Source: Saccharothrix coeruleofusca
GTDB taxonomy: Bacteria > Actinomycetota > Actinomycetes > Mycobacteriales > Pseudonocardiaceae
Direction: 5' to 3'
DNA length: 64,000 nt
NCBI RefSeq assembly: GCF_014648515.1
Contig: NZ_BMRG01000006.1
Coordinates: 21,828-85,827, forward strand
Below the pieces are notes generated by a model, which saw nothing but the letters and a program-made list of their open reading frames with translations, searched no databases and was not told where the DNA came from. A program made the translations under genes and the position numbers. This document shows, one piece after another, positions 20,498-30,964 of the stretch (positions within the stretch are counted from its first letter, which is position 1; every line of letters begins with the position of its first letter).

Positions 20498-20664
20498 CCG
20501 TGTGGCGGAAGTCCAGTCGGAGCGCGACCGAGACCGCCTGCGTGGAGATCGCGCATCTGCCTGGCGGCGTGGCGGTGCGTGATTCGAAGAACCGGAGCGG
20601 GCCGGTGCTGGCTTTCCCGGCCCGCTCGGCGGCGAGTTTCCTGGCACGGCTGAAGCGGGTCTGA
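20494..20664 (+). CDS. DUF397 small protein
   Basis: 56 residues with the DUF397 pattern: WRKSSRSATETACVEIA, then VAVRDSKNRSGPVLAFPARS and a final helix. The ATGA overlap with the XRE gene shows translational coupling. DUF397 proteins are thought to act as partners or antagonists of the adjacent XRE regulator; the role in this pair is untested. Confidence 0.9.
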   Translation: MTVWRKSSRSATETACVEIAHLPGGVAVRDSKNRSGPVLAFPARSAASFLARLKRV

Positions 20665-20684
20665 TCCGGACTCGCGGGGCGGGG

Positions 20685-21047
20685 TCAGCCGTGGGCGGTG
20701 ATGGCGTAGCCCTCGGGGCCGATGAAGGTGAAGGTCTTGCCGAAGGGGCTGTCGCCGATGCCCTTGGCGATGGGGACGCCCGCGTCCGCGAGCCGGTCGT
20801 GCAGGGCTTGCGCGTCGTCGGTGCGGAACCAGAGGGCGACGCCGGTGCCGGGGCGCTCGACCGCGTCGAGGTCCACGCCCGGCAGCGGCTCGCGGACGGC
20901 GAACGGGACCGGTTCGGTGGTGAACACGACCGCGCCGGGCGGTGACTGGGGCGCGCGGCGCAGGCCCAGGTGGTCCTCGTAGAAGCGCGCGGCCCCCTCG
21001 ACGTCGCGCACCTGCAGGGCGATGAAGTCCGGTCCGGTGACCGTCAT
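20685..21047 (-). CDS. VOC-superfamily (glyoxalase/bleomycin-resistance-like) protein
   Basis: 120 residues in the glyoxalase fold: DFIALQVRDVEGAARFYEDHLGL at residues 7-29 and FIGPEGYAITAHG at the end. Metal-dependent lyases, dioxygenases and drug-binding proteins share this fold, and the substrate cannot be told. It is divergent from the MarR gene and shares an intergenic region holding two identical operator-like sites. This suggests the MarR protein represses it in response to a small molecule. Confidence 0.85.
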   Translation of the reverse strand: MTVTGPDFIALQVRDVEGAARFYEDHLGLRRAPQSPPGAVVFTTEPVPFAVREPLPGVDLDAVERPGTGVALWFRTDDAQALHDRLADAGVPIAKGIGDSPFGKTFTFIGPEGYAITAHG

Positions 21048-21068
21048 GGTGGTGTGCTCCTCAGCTCG

Positions 21069-21132
21069 ATGTCAGGACTTTGACATGACGGACCGTAGAA
21101 CGCCGGGCGCGGGTATGTCAAACTCCTGACAT
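21069..21132. promoter_or_regulatory. Pair of 18-bp operators for the MarR-type regulator
   Basis: Two inverted-repeat sites of form ATGTCA-N6-TGACAT lie at 21069-21086 and 21115-21132. Their spacers (GGACTT and AACTCC) are near reverse complements of each other. The second site overlaps the first two bases of the MarR start codon. They are placed to control both divergent genes and autoregulation. Confidence 0.75.
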
Positions 21133-21556
21133 GGAGGATGCCACCCAACGCCTCGGCTACCGCGTCAAGCGCGCCGCCGCCGCGCTGCGCGGAGCCCTGG
21201 ACAGAGCGCTGCGCGAGCACGACCTGACCGTGCCGCAGTACGCCTGCCTGGAACTGCTCGACCAGCGGCCCGGCCTGTCCAACGCCGAGCTGGCCCGCGG
21301 CACCTTCGTCACCCGGCAGTCCATGAACACCGTCCTGCGCGGCTTGCAGGACAGCGGCCTGATCACCCGACCGGCCGCCGCCGACCACGGTCGCGCGCTG
21401 CCTGCCCACCTCACCGAGCAGGGCCGCCGCCGCCTCGACGCGGCGCGCTCCGCCGTCTACGCCGTCGACCAGCGGATGACCGACGCGGTCCCGCCGGAGC
21501 GCCTCGCCGACCTGCTCGCCGACCTGGACCGCATGGCGGCGGCGTTCGAGCGATGA
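21131..21556 (+). CDS. MarR-family transcriptional regulator
   Basis: 141 residues with a winged helix: VPQYACLELLDQRPGLSNAELARGTFVTRQSMNTVL (recognition helix about residues 60-72) and the wing DSGLITRPAAADHGRALPAHLTEQGRRRL. Members respond to phenolics, oxidants or antibiotics. It is divergent from the VOC protein, with twin palindromic operators between them. One operator covers the start codon, so autorepression is likely. No ribosome-binding site is visible. Confidence 0.9.
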   Translation: MEDATQRLGYRVKRAAAALRGALDRALREHDLTVPQYACLELLDQRPGLSNAELARGTFVTRQSMNTVLRGLQDSGLITRPAAADHGRALPAHLTEQGRRRLDAARSAVYAVDQRMTDAVPPERLADLLADLDRMAAAFER

Positions 21557-21582
21557 CCCGGCGGCGGACCGGTGATCGCCGC

Positions 21583-21588
21583 TAACGT
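21583..21588 (+). promoter_or_regulatory. TAACGT -10 box, leaderless start of the tricorn protease gene
   Basis: TAACGT ends 7 nt before the GTG at 21596, in the short gap after the MarR gene. The arrangement matches the other leaderless starts in this window. Confidence 0.45.
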
Positions 21589-21595
21589 CGATGAG

Positions 21596-24500
21596 GTGAC
21601 CGAACCCGCCTACCTCCGCTTCCCGCACCTGCACGGCGACCTCGTCACCTTCGTGGCCGAGGACGACGTGTGGCTGGCTCCGATCGACGGCGGCCGGGCC
21701 TGGCGCGCCTCCGCCGACCAGGTGCCGGTGTCGAATCCCCGCTTCTCCCCGGACGGCTCGCTGCTGGCCTGGACCAGCACCCGCGACGGGGCCCCTGAGG
21801 TGCACCTCGCGCCCGTCGCGGGAGGACCCGCCACCCGCCTCACGCACTGGGGCGACCACGGGACGAGCGTGTGCACGTGGACCCCGGACGGCGAGGTCGT
21901 CGCGGTCACCACCGCCGGGCAGGCCACCTCGAACCGGCAGTGGGCGCACGCCCTGCCGGTCGACGGCGGCCCGCCGCGCAGGCTGCCGTTCGGCTGGGTC
22001 GGCGACGTGGCCTTCGGGCCGTCCGGGCAGGTCGTGGCGACCAGCGTCTACGGCCACGACCCGGCGTGGTGGAAGCGCTACCGGGGTGGCGCGGCGGGCA
22101 AGCTGTGGGTGGACACCGCCGGGGGCGGCGAGTTCCGCCGCGTCCTGTCCGAGCTGACCTCCTCGCTGACCGCGCCCATGTGGGTGGGCGAGCGCATCGC
22201 CTTCCTGTCCGACCACGAGGGCGTGGGCAGCGTGTACTCGGTCCGCCCCGACGGCACCGACCTGCGCAGGCACACCGAGCAGGAGTTCTACGCCCGCGCC
22301 GCGACCACCGACGGCACCCGCGTCGTCTACCAGTGCGCGGGGGAGCTGTACCTGCTGGACGGCCTGGACGCCGAGCCGCGCAGGCTGGACGTGGTGCTCG
22401 GCGGCCCCCGCACGGCCCGCGCGCCCCGGCCGATCACGCCCAGCCCCGACGACGTGCACCCGGACCGGACCGGCCGGGCCAGCGCGGTCGAGGTGCGCGG
22501 CACGGTGCACTGGGTGACCCACCGGGACGGGCCGGTGCGGGCGCTGGCCGAGCAGCCGGGCGTGCGGGCCCGGCTGCCCAGGGTGGTCGGCGACGGCGTG
22601 GTGTGGGTGACCGACGCCGAGGGCGAGGAGGGCCTGGAGTTCGCGCCCGCGAGCGGGGTCGAGCCGGGCAACGCGCCGCGCCGGGTGGCCGTGGGCAGGC
22701 TGGGCCGGGTGCTGGAGCTGGAGGTGTCCCCGGACGGGCGCAGGCTCGCGGTGGCCACCCACGACGGGCGGCTGCTGCTGGTGGAGGTGGAGTCCGGCGA
22801 GGTCCGCGAGGTGCTGCGCGGGGCCAACCCGCACGTCAGCGACCTGGCCTTCTCGCCGGACTCGAACTGGCTGGCCTGGTCGCACCCCGGCCCCGACCCG
22901 CTGCGGCACATCCGGATGACCAACACCACCGACCTGTCCGTGGTGGACGTGACGCCGCTGCGGTTCTCCGACTTCTCGCCCGCGTTCACCGAGGACGGCC
23001 GCTACCTGGCCTTCCTGTCCGTGCGCAGCTTCGACCCGGTCTACGACGCGCACGTGTTCGACCTGTCCTTCCCCACCGGCTGCCGCCCGTACCTGCTGCC
23101 GCTGGCCGCCACCACGCCCTCGCCGTTCGACCCGATGCGGCTGGGCCGCCCGGTCGGCGACGACTCCGGCGACAAGGACAAGGACAAGGACGAGGAGAAC
23201 CCGATCACCGTCGTGGACCTGGACGGCCTGGCCGACCGGGTGGTGACGGTGCCGGTGCCCGCCGCGCGGTACTCCGCGCTGACCGCCGCCAAGGGCGGCC
23301 TGCTGTGGCTGCGCAGCCCGCTGCGCGGCGTGCTCGGCGACAACCTGGCCAGTCCGGACGCCCGCCCGCCGCGCGCCGTGCTGGAGCGGTTCGACCTGGC
23401 CAAGACGCGCACCGACGTGCTGGTGGACGGCGTGGACGGGTTCGCGGTGACCGGCGACGGGCAGCGCATGGTGGTCTTCGACGGCGACGACCTGCGCGTG
23501 GTGCCCACCGACCGCAAGGTCGACACCGACGAACCCGACTCGGTCGAGGTGGACCTGTCCCGCGTTCGGGTGGTGGTCGACCCCGCCGCGGAGTGGCGGC
23601 AGTCCTACGCCGAGACCGGTCGGCTGATGCGCGACCACTTCTGGCGCACCGACATGGGCGGCGTGGACTGGGCGGGCGTGCTGGCCAGGTACCGGCCGCT
23701 GGTGGACCGGCTGGGCAGCTACGACGACCTGGTGGACCTGCTGTGGGAGGTGCAGGGCGAGCTGGGCACCTCGCACGCCTACGTCATCCCGGCGCGGCGC
23801 TCCCGGGGGCGCGGGGTCGGCCTGCTCGGCGCGGACCTGGAGCGCGACGAGTCCGGCGCGTGGCGGGTGGTGCGGGTGATCCCCGGCGAGACCTCCGACC
23901 CGGCCGCTCGCTCGCCGCTGGCCGCGCCGGGGGTCGCGGTGCGGCCCGGCGACGCGGTGGTGGCCGTGGACGGCCGCCAGGTCGACCCGCTCACCGGCCC
24001 CGCGCCGCTGCTGGTCGGCACGGCGGGCAAGCCGGTGGAGCTGACCATCCGGCCCGGCGGCGGGGGCGAGCCGCGCCGCGTCGTGGTGGTGCCGCTGGCC
24101 GACGAGGGGGCGCTGCGCTACCACGCCTGGGTGGCCGACCGGCGCGCGCGCGTGCACGAGCTGTCCGACGGGCGGGTGGGCTACCTGCACGTGCCGGACA
24201 TGATGGGCGCGGGCTGGGCGCAGCTGCACCGCGATCTGCGGGTGGAGGTCGCCCGTGACGCGGTGGTGCTGGACGTGCGGGAGAACGCGGGCGGGCACAC
24301 CTCCCAGCTGGTGGTGGAGAAGCTGGGGCGCAAGGTCATCGGCTGGTCGGTGGCCCGCGGCTACACCACTTCCGAGAGCTACCCCGGCGACGCGCCGCGC
24401 GGCCCGGTGGTGGCCATCGCCGACGAGTTCGCCGGGTCCGACGGCGACATCGTCAACGTGGCGATCAAGGAGATGGGCATAGGCCCGGTCGTGGGCACCC

Positions 24501-24769
24501 GGACGTGGGGCGGTGTGATCGGCATCGACATGCGGTACACGCTCGTGGACGGCACCCTGGTCACCCAGCCCCGGTACGCGTCGTGGTTCGCAGGCCACGG
24601 CTGGGGCGTGGAGAACCACGGCGTCGACCCGGACGTCGAGGTGGTGATCACCCCGCAGGACCGGGTGGCCGGGCGCGACCCGCAGCTGGACACCGCGGTC
24701 CGGCTGGCCCTGGAGGCGCTGGAGGCGAGGCCCGCCGCGAGGCCGCCGCAACTGCCCCCGCTCACCTGA
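21596..24769 (+). CDS. Tricorn protease homolog (peptidase S41)
   Basis: 1057 residues. The N-terminal half is a WD40/PD40-like beta-propeller region (repeated NPRFSPDGSLLAWTS-type blades), then a C1 region, a PDZ domain and the S41 core. Residues matching the Thermoplasma tricorn tetrad are S726-H727 (GTSHAYV), the nucleophile S948 (AGSDGDIV) and E1006 (VENHGVDPD). It cleaves oligopeptides released by the proteasome or other proteases. A Lys/Asp-rich loop at about residue 525 (DKDKDKDE) is probably an exposed linker. The GTG at 21596 fits a leaderless TAACGT promoter. It is followed by a strong hairpin. Confidence 0.93.
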   Translation: MTEPAYLRFPHLHGDLVTFVAEDDVWLAPIDGGRAWRASADQVPVSNPRFSPDGSLLAWTSTRDGAPEVHLAPVAGGPATRLTHWGDHGTSVCTWTPDGEVVAVTTAGQATSNRQWAHALPVDGGPPRRLPFGWVGDVAFGPSGQVVATSVYGHDPAWWKRYRGGAAGKLWVDTAGGGEFRRVLSELTSSLTAPMWVGERIAFLSDHEGVGSVYSVRPDGTDLRRHTEQEFYARAATTDGTRVVYQCAGELYLLDGLDAEPRRLDVVLGGPRTARAPRPITPSPDDVHPDRTGRASAVEVRGTVHWVTHRDGPVRALAEQPGVRARLPRVVGDGVVWVTDAEGEEGLEFAPASGVEPGNAPRRVAVGRLGRVLELEVSPDGRRLAVATHDGRLLLVEVESGEVREVLRGANPHVSDLAFSPDSNWLAWSHPGPDPLRHIRMTNTTDLSVVDVTPLRFSDFSPAFTEDGRYLAFLSVRSFDPVYDAHVFDLSFPTGCRPYLLPLAATTPSPFDPMRLGRPVGDDSGDKDKDKDEENPITVVDLDGLADRVVTVPVPAARYSALTAAKGGLLWLRSPLRGVLGDNLASPDARPPRAVLERFDLAKTRTDVLVDGVDGFAVTGDGQRMVVFDGDDLRVVPTDRKVDTDEPDSVEVDLSRVRVVVDPAAEWRQSYAETGRLMRDHFWRTDMGGVDWAGVLARYRPLVDRLGSYDDLVDLLWEVQGELGTSHAYVIPARRSRGRGVGLLGADLERDESGAWRVVRVIPGETSDPAARSPLAAPGVAVRPGDAVVAVDGRQVDPLTGPAPLLVGTAGKPVELTIRPGGGGEPRRVVVVPLADEGALRYHAWVADRRARVHELSDGRVGYLHVPDMMGAGWAQLHRDLRVEVARDAVVLDVRENAGGHTSQLVVEKLGRKVIGWSVARGYTTSESYPGDAPRGPVVAIADEFAGSDGDIVNVAIKEMGIGPVVGTRTWGGVIGIDMRYTLVDGTLVTQPRYASWFAGHGWGVENHGVDPDVEVVITPQDRVAGRDPQLDTAVRLALEALEARPAARPPQLPPLT

Positions 24770-24806
24770 TCGAGTCCACCCCATCGGGCAGTGTCCCGGA
24801 GCCGCT

Positions 24807-24846
24807 CCCGAACCGATCACCAAGATGTGGTCAAGATCGGTTCGGG
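24807..24846 (+). terminator. Strong hairpin after the tricorn protease gene
   Basis: Perfect 12-bp arms CCCGAACCGATC / GATCGGTTCGGG, plus an inner ACCA/TGGT stem around AGATG and a 3-nt bulge. There is no T-tract. It starts 38 nt past the tricorn stop and ends 9 nt before the next GTG, so it could also attenuate the following gene. Confidence 0.75.
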
Positions 24847-24855
24847 GGTGGGGGT

Positions 24856-25398
24856 GTGAGTCACCGGGAGTCGCCGCGAACCGGGCGCGGCTGCTTCTCG
24901 GCCGTGCTGGTGCTGCCGCTGGTGCTGCTGGGCGGTGGTGTGGCGCTGCTGGTGCTGTTCGGGTGGGGCGAGCGAGCCCGCGTGCCGCGCGGCGAGGTCG
25001 AGGTGGCCGACCTGCCGGCAGTGGTCAGCACGCGGCCCAGCCCGCCCGCCGTCACGCTCACCCACGTCGAGCAGCCCGTGGCGCTGCGCGAAGTGGCTCA
25101 CGTCGAGCCACCGCCGCCACCACCGCCTCCCCGATGGACTCCGGCCAGGGGAGTGGTGCCGACGCGGGACGCGCCGCCGCCCGTCGCCGCGGTGGACACA
25201 CCGCCGGCGGAGCCGCCCGCTCACCTGGAGCAGCGGCAGTTGGTGCGGGCGGAGACGCCGACGACCACGCCCTCGCGGCGGCTGCTGAGCCCGGTGCTGC
25301 CACCGCCGTCCACCACCGAGGCCGCCGAAGTGCCCCTGGGGCGCGCGGCCGTGGAGCCCTCGGGCACCGAGTCCCCGATCCCGCCCACGACGACCTGA
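24856..25398 (+). CDS. Single-pass membrane protein with proline-rich tail
   Basis: 180 residues. A short basic N-terminus is followed by one hydrophobic segment (VLVLPLVLLGGGVALLVLFG, about 16-35) and then a disordered Pro/Thr-rich region with an eight-proline run. It probably has a membrane anchor with an exported tail. I recognise no domain. The GTG follows a G-rich stretch just after the tricorn terminator. It may be cotranscribed with the SUKH gene 21 nt downstream. Confidence 0.65.
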   Translation: MSHRESPRTGRGCFSAVLVLPLVLLGGGVALLVLFGWGERARVPRGEVEVADLPAVVSTRPSPPAVTLTHVEQPVALREVAHVEPPPPPPPPRWTPARGVVPTRDAPPPVAAVDTPPAEPPAHLEQRQLVRAETPTTTPSRRLLSPVLPPPSTTEAAEVPLGRAAVEPSGTESPIPPTTT

Positions 25399-25419
25399 TC
25401 CGCGTGCCACCATGCGGGC

Positions 25420-26529
25420 GTGGACTCCTTCTCCGCCCTGGTCGGACCCGCGTCCGCGCCGGTCCCGGTGGACTGGGCGGCCGTGGAGGCGTGGCTGGGC
25501 CTGCGCCTGCCCGGCGACTACAAGGAGTTGGCGGGCACCTTCGGCCCGCTGGACGTCGGCGACTTCCTGTGGCTGCACGTGCCGTGCTCGCGCGCAGGCC
25601 GGTTCGACTACGGGGTGTGGCTGGGCGAGGCGCACCGGGTGTGCCGGGTCAGCTCCCGCGACGCGGGGTTCGCCGTGCCGGACGGCCTGCTGGCGTGGGG
25701 CGTCACCCGCGCGTCGAGCTACCTGTTCTGGGACACCACGGCCTCGGCGGACCCGGACCGGTGGCCGGTGGTGGTGTTCGAGATGGATGCCGCCGAGCGC
25801 GGCGTCGACCCCTGGTACGACTACGGTCTGCCGGTGACCGCCGCGCTGACCCTGGCCGTGGCCGAGGGGCTGCCGCTGCCCAGCGGACGCGACCTCGGCC
25901 CGCTGCCCGCGACCGCCCGGCGCACCGCGTTCCTGGTCGGCGCCTCGCCGTGGACTCCGCCCCCGCCCGAGCCCGAGGTGCCCGAGGCCCGCCGGGCCGC
26001 GCTGGTGCGGGGCAGCGGCCTGGCGGCGCTGTGCGCCCTGGTCGTGCCGCCGGAGCGGCCGAACCTGGGCGGTGGCACGTGGGACTGGCTGGCGGCCGAA
26101 CTGGGCACCGCGCTGCCCGCCGAATTCGTGGCGCTGATGCGGCGCTACGGGGCGGGTTCGTGGGCGGGGCACTGGCTGTTCCCGGCCCCGCTGGCCGAGG
26201 ACGGCCTGCTCGCGCACGTGGCGGGCGTCCGCCGCACCTACCGCGAACTGCGCGACGCGCACCCGGAGTTCTACCCGCTGGGCGCGTTCCTGCCGATCGC
26301 GCACTCGATCGACGGCGACGTGCTGGCGTACCTGACCGGGGGTGACGACCCGGAGAGCTGGCCGCTGGTGGTCTGGCCCCGGCACGCCGAGCAGGGTCCG
26401 CCGCTGCCGCACGGCCTGGTCACGACGTTGCTGGAGTGGTTGCGCGGCCGGTTCCGCACCGCCGGGTTCGCCCGGTTCGACCAGGACGACGACCTGGTGG
26501 AGCACGCCGTTTTCCGGCCTTCGCCGTAA
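25420..26529 (+). CDS. SUKH (SMI1/KNR4-like) protein, apparently two domains
   Basis: 369 residues. Two segments have the SUKH pattern: residues 15-60 (VEAWLGLRLPGDYKELAGTFG ... GDFLWLHVP) and about 225-350 (WDWLAAELGTALPAEFVALM, then FLPIAHSIDGDVLAYL). They are joined by a Pro/Glu linker. SUKH proteins often act as immunity partners against toxin nucleases in contact-dependent systems; no toxin gene is adjacent here, so it may be an orphan. The GTG start is inferred from where homology begins. Confidence 0.8.
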   Translation: MDSFSALVGPASAPVPVDWAAVEAWLGLRLPGDYKELAGTFGPLDVGDFLWLHVPCSRAGRFDYGVWLGEAHRVCRVSSRDAGFAVPDGLLAWGVTRASSYLFWDTTASADPDRWPVVVFEMDAAERGVDPWYDYGLPVTAALTLAVAEGLPLPSGRDLGPLPATARRTAFLVGASPWTPPPPEPEVPEARRAALVRGSGLAALCALVVPPERPNLGGGTWDWLAAELGTALPAEFVALMRRYGAGSWAGHWLFPAPLAEDGLLAHVAGVRRTYRELRDAHPEFYPLGAFLPIAHSIDGDVLAYLTGGDDPESWPLVVWPRHAEQGPPLPHGLVTTLLEWLRGRFRTAGFARFDQDDDLVEHAVFRPSP

Positions 26530-26570
26530 CCGCACCACCCGAAAAAGCTTCAACTACGACGTAGCCTGGG

Positions 26571-27425
26571 ATGGTGGTCGTCTCGCCGCCGTCCGAGGTC
26601 GAAACCCGCCGTCCGGCCAGGGGTCGCGTCGGCAACCTCCTGGGCCGCCTGCTGCTCGTGCTGCTCCTGCTCGCCGTGGTCGCGGGCGGGGCATGGGCCC
26701 TGAGCAGGTTCGACCGCAGGTCCCCGCAGTTCGCCGACCCGCCGTTCCCGGTGCCGTTCCAACAGGTCGAGCCCGGCTCCCAGGCGCCGGAGCAGGGCGG
26801 CCAGGTGCCCACCTCCCAGCAGCCCCAGGCCTCGCCCGCCCAGCAGAGCGCGGGCGTCGAACCCCTGGAGGCGTGGGCGCGGCAGATGGCGGAGAAGACG
26901 GACATCCCGGTGCGGGCGCTGCGCGCGTACGCCATGGCGGACCTGCTGATGAGGGCGCAGAGCCCGGCGTGCCGGATCTCGTGGGCCACCCTGGCGGGCA
27001 TCGGCCGCGTCGAGTCGCACCACGGCACCATCGGCGGTCTCCGGCTGGGCGAGGACGGCAGGCCGTCCGATCCGATCATCGGCATCCCGCTGGACGGCAG
27101 ACCGGGCGTCAAGGCCATCCCCGACAGCGACGGCGGCACCCTGGACGGCGACACGCAGTGGGACCGCGCTGTGGGGCCGATGCAGTTCATCCCCACCACG
27201 TGGGCCAGGTACGCGGTGCGCGCCAACGGCGACGGCAACTCCCCGGACCCGCAGAACATCGACGACGCCGCCCTGGCCGCCGCCCGCTACCTGTGCTCGG
27301 GCAACCGCGACCTGGCCACCGGCGAAGGCTGGTGGGCGGCCGTGCTGACCTACAACCAGTCCGTCGAGTACGGCCAGAACGTCTTCAGCGGTGCCGACGC
27401 CTACGCCCGAGCCAGCACCCCCTGA
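26571..27425 (+). CDS. Membrane-anchored lytic murein transglycosylase (SLT_2/MltB-like)
   Basis: 284 residues. The N-terminal signal-anchor is LGRLLLVLLLLAVVAGGAWAL (shown here as residues about 25-45), then a Gln/Pro-rich linker and a transglycosylase domain (about 100-280). The domain carries the catalytic-Glu motif IGRVESHHG, the WDRAVGPMQFIPTTWARYA block and the terminal YNQSVEYGQNV. It cuts peptidoglycan to 1,6-anhydro-muropeptides. The start is ATG 26571 or GTG 26574; the TAGCCT just upstream would suit a leaderless GTG. It shares fold and motifs with the protein at 31574-32935. Confidence 0.9.
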   Translation: MVVVSPPSEVETRRPARGRVGNLLGRLLLVLLLLAVVAGGAWALSRFDRRSPQFADPPFPVPFQQVEPGSQAPEQGGQVPTSQQPQASPAQQSAGVEPLEAWARQMAEKTDIPVRALRAYAMADLLMRAQSPACRISWATLAGIGRVESHHGTIGGLRLGEDGRPSDPIIGIPLDGRPGVKAIPDSDGGTLDGDTQWDRAVGPMQFIPTTWARYAVRANGDGNSPDPQNIDDAALAAARYLCSGNRDLATGEGWWAAVLTYNQSVEYGQNVFSGADAYARASTP

Positions 27426-27428
27426 CCC

Positions 27429-27730
27429 CGCGAGTTCAACCTTCAGACCGCACACGCCCGCTCCCGGTGTCACCCACCTATGGGCGTGTTGGGCGTGTCG
27501 CCCCCCGCGAGTCGAACGCTCAGAACCCCCGAATTCAACATTCGCGCACCCCGACCCGCGCTTTCGCGCCCTGACACGCGCTTCTCGCGCCCCAGCCCGC
27601 GCCCGCTTCCGCGCCCCTCGGGTAGTAGTTACCGGCCCACTTAACCCCGTCGGGTAGTACTTGCCCACGCACCAGAGGGGCGCGCGCAGCGGCGCGACCC
27701 GCCATCCTCGGCGACCTGCCGCGCGGCTCG
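27429..27730. repeat. Dispersed MITE-like element, copy c
   Basis: This fills the gap between the convergent ends of the transglycosylase and TPR genes. The left end CGCGAGTTCAACCTTCAG (27429-27446) is a decayed version of the 18-mer; a perfect 18-mer CGCGAGTCGAACGCTCAG lies inside at 27506-27523. It shares the GGTGTCACCCAC, GGGCGTGTTGGGCGTGTCGC, CGGGTAGTAGTTACCGGCCC and CGGGTAGTACTTGCCCACGC blocks. The right inverted end has been lost. No gene is seen here. Confidence 0.82.
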
Positions 27731-27735
27731 TGGGG

Positions 27736-28113
27736 TCAGCGGTCGCGTTCCACGGCGAGGCGGGCGCTGACCTCGCCCAGGGCTTCCTGGTACTCCGGGG
27801 TCGGGTTCATCGCCGCGGCCATCCGCAGTTGCGCCAGCGCCTCCGGCAGCCTGCTCTGCCGCTGCAGCGTCCGGCCCAGCGCGAACCGCGCGTAGTAGTC
27901 GCTGGGGTCCAGCTCCAGCACCTTGCGGAACGCCTCCTCGGCGCGCTTGAGCTGGGCGGAGCCCAGGTAGGCCCGCCCGGCCAGCAGCTGCACGCTGCGC
28001 TGGTCCGGCGCCGCGTCGAGCACGGCCTTCAGCTCGCGCAGGGCCTCCAGCGGACGGCGGTCCGCCAGCAGGGCCTCCGCTCGGCGGAAGGCGTCGAAGG
28101 TGCTGTCGCTCAT
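27736..28113 (-). CDS. Small tetratricopeptide-repeat protein
   Basis: 125 residues forming about three TPR units, for example LLADRRPLEALRELKAVLDA, AEEAFRKVLELDPSDYYARF and RLPEALAQLRMAAAMNPTP. It is soluble with no signal peptide and is a general protein-interaction scaffold; its partner is unknown. It is probably transcribed with the hydrolase upstream (63 nt gap). Confidence 0.85.
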   Translation of the reverse strand: MSDSTFDAFRRAEALLADRRPLEALRELKAVLDAAPDQRSVQLLAGRAYLGSAQLKRAEEAFRKVLELDPSDYYARFALGRTLQRQSRLPEALAQLRMAAAMNPTPEYQEALGEVSARLAVERDR

Positions 28114-28176
28114 GGTCCGATCAACGCTACCCGCGCGACCGGCCCACCTTCGACTGCCGACCGGATGACGGGATGT

Positions 28177-30277
<2,101 letters not shown>

Positions 30278-30278
<1 letters not shown>

Positions 30279-30964
30279 TGGCTCCACGGGAACGGCGGTC
30301 CCGGCGCGCGTCCAGCGACGCGCGCCGGGACCGCCGTTCTGCCAAGGCCCAGCCGAAGGCTCAACCGAAAGCCCAGCCGAAGTCGCAGAAGGCCACCCAG
30401 CCCGCACCGCCGCCGAAGGCCCAGGCGAAGTCGCAGTCCAAGTCGCAGCCCAAACCGCCGCCGAAGCCGGAGGCCAAGGGCCAGGCCAGGGCGCGTGCCC
30501 AGGCCGGGCCCCAGGGCAGACCTCGGTCCAGGCCCCAGTCCAGGCCCCAGAGCAGGGCGCGGACCAGGGCGGGCGCGGGCACCGGCGGCGCGTTCGGGAT
30601 GAGCGGCACCCGCCGGGCGGCGCTGCTGGCCATGGTGGTGTGCGCGCTGGCGCTGAGCATCGCGGTGCCGCTGCGGACCTACCTGGCGCAGCGCGAGGAG
30701 CTGCGCGAGGTGACCGCGTCGCAGGAGACGCTGCGGGCCGAGGTCGCCGAGCTGGAGCAGCGCAAGCAGCAGCTGACCGACCCGGCGCAGGTGGAGGCGG
30801 AGGCCCGCAGGCGGCTGCACTACGTGCGGCCCGGCGAGACCCCGTACGTCGTGCAGCTCCCCGGAGACGCGGAGCGCGAACTGGAACAGGAGAGGCCGGC
30901 CAGCGAGCCGGCCGAGGACAAGGCGTGGTACCAGCAGCTGTGGGACTCGGTGGCGGCGAAGTGA
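30278..30964 (+). CDS. Septum-formation initiator, FtsB/DivIC family
   Basis: 228 residues. A long basic N-terminal tail carries tandem KAQPKAQPKAQPKSQ repeats, then one membrane segment (ALLAMVVCALALSIAVPL, about 111-128), a short coiled coil (REELREVTASQETLRAEVAE) and the conserved LHYVRPGETPYVV. It is expected to join FtsL/FtsQ at the divisome. The eno-ftsB-DUF501 order is conserved in actinobacteria. Codons 5 to about 21 lie in a 21-bp perfect inverted repeat that looks like a terminator for eno. An internal ATG at 30600 would start just before the membrane segment and is an alternative. Confidence 0.9.
30290..30339 (+). terminator. 21-bp perfect inverted repeat after eno, inside the ftsB reading frame
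   Basis: The arms at 30290-30310 and 30319-30339 are perfect reverse complements (GAACGGCGG... paired with ...CCGCCGTTC), closing on the 8-nt loop TCCAGCGA. It starts 12 nt after the eno stop. It would be a very stable RNA hairpin and probably works as an eno terminator or attenuator, although it encodes part of the basic tail of the next protein. Confidence 0.8.
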
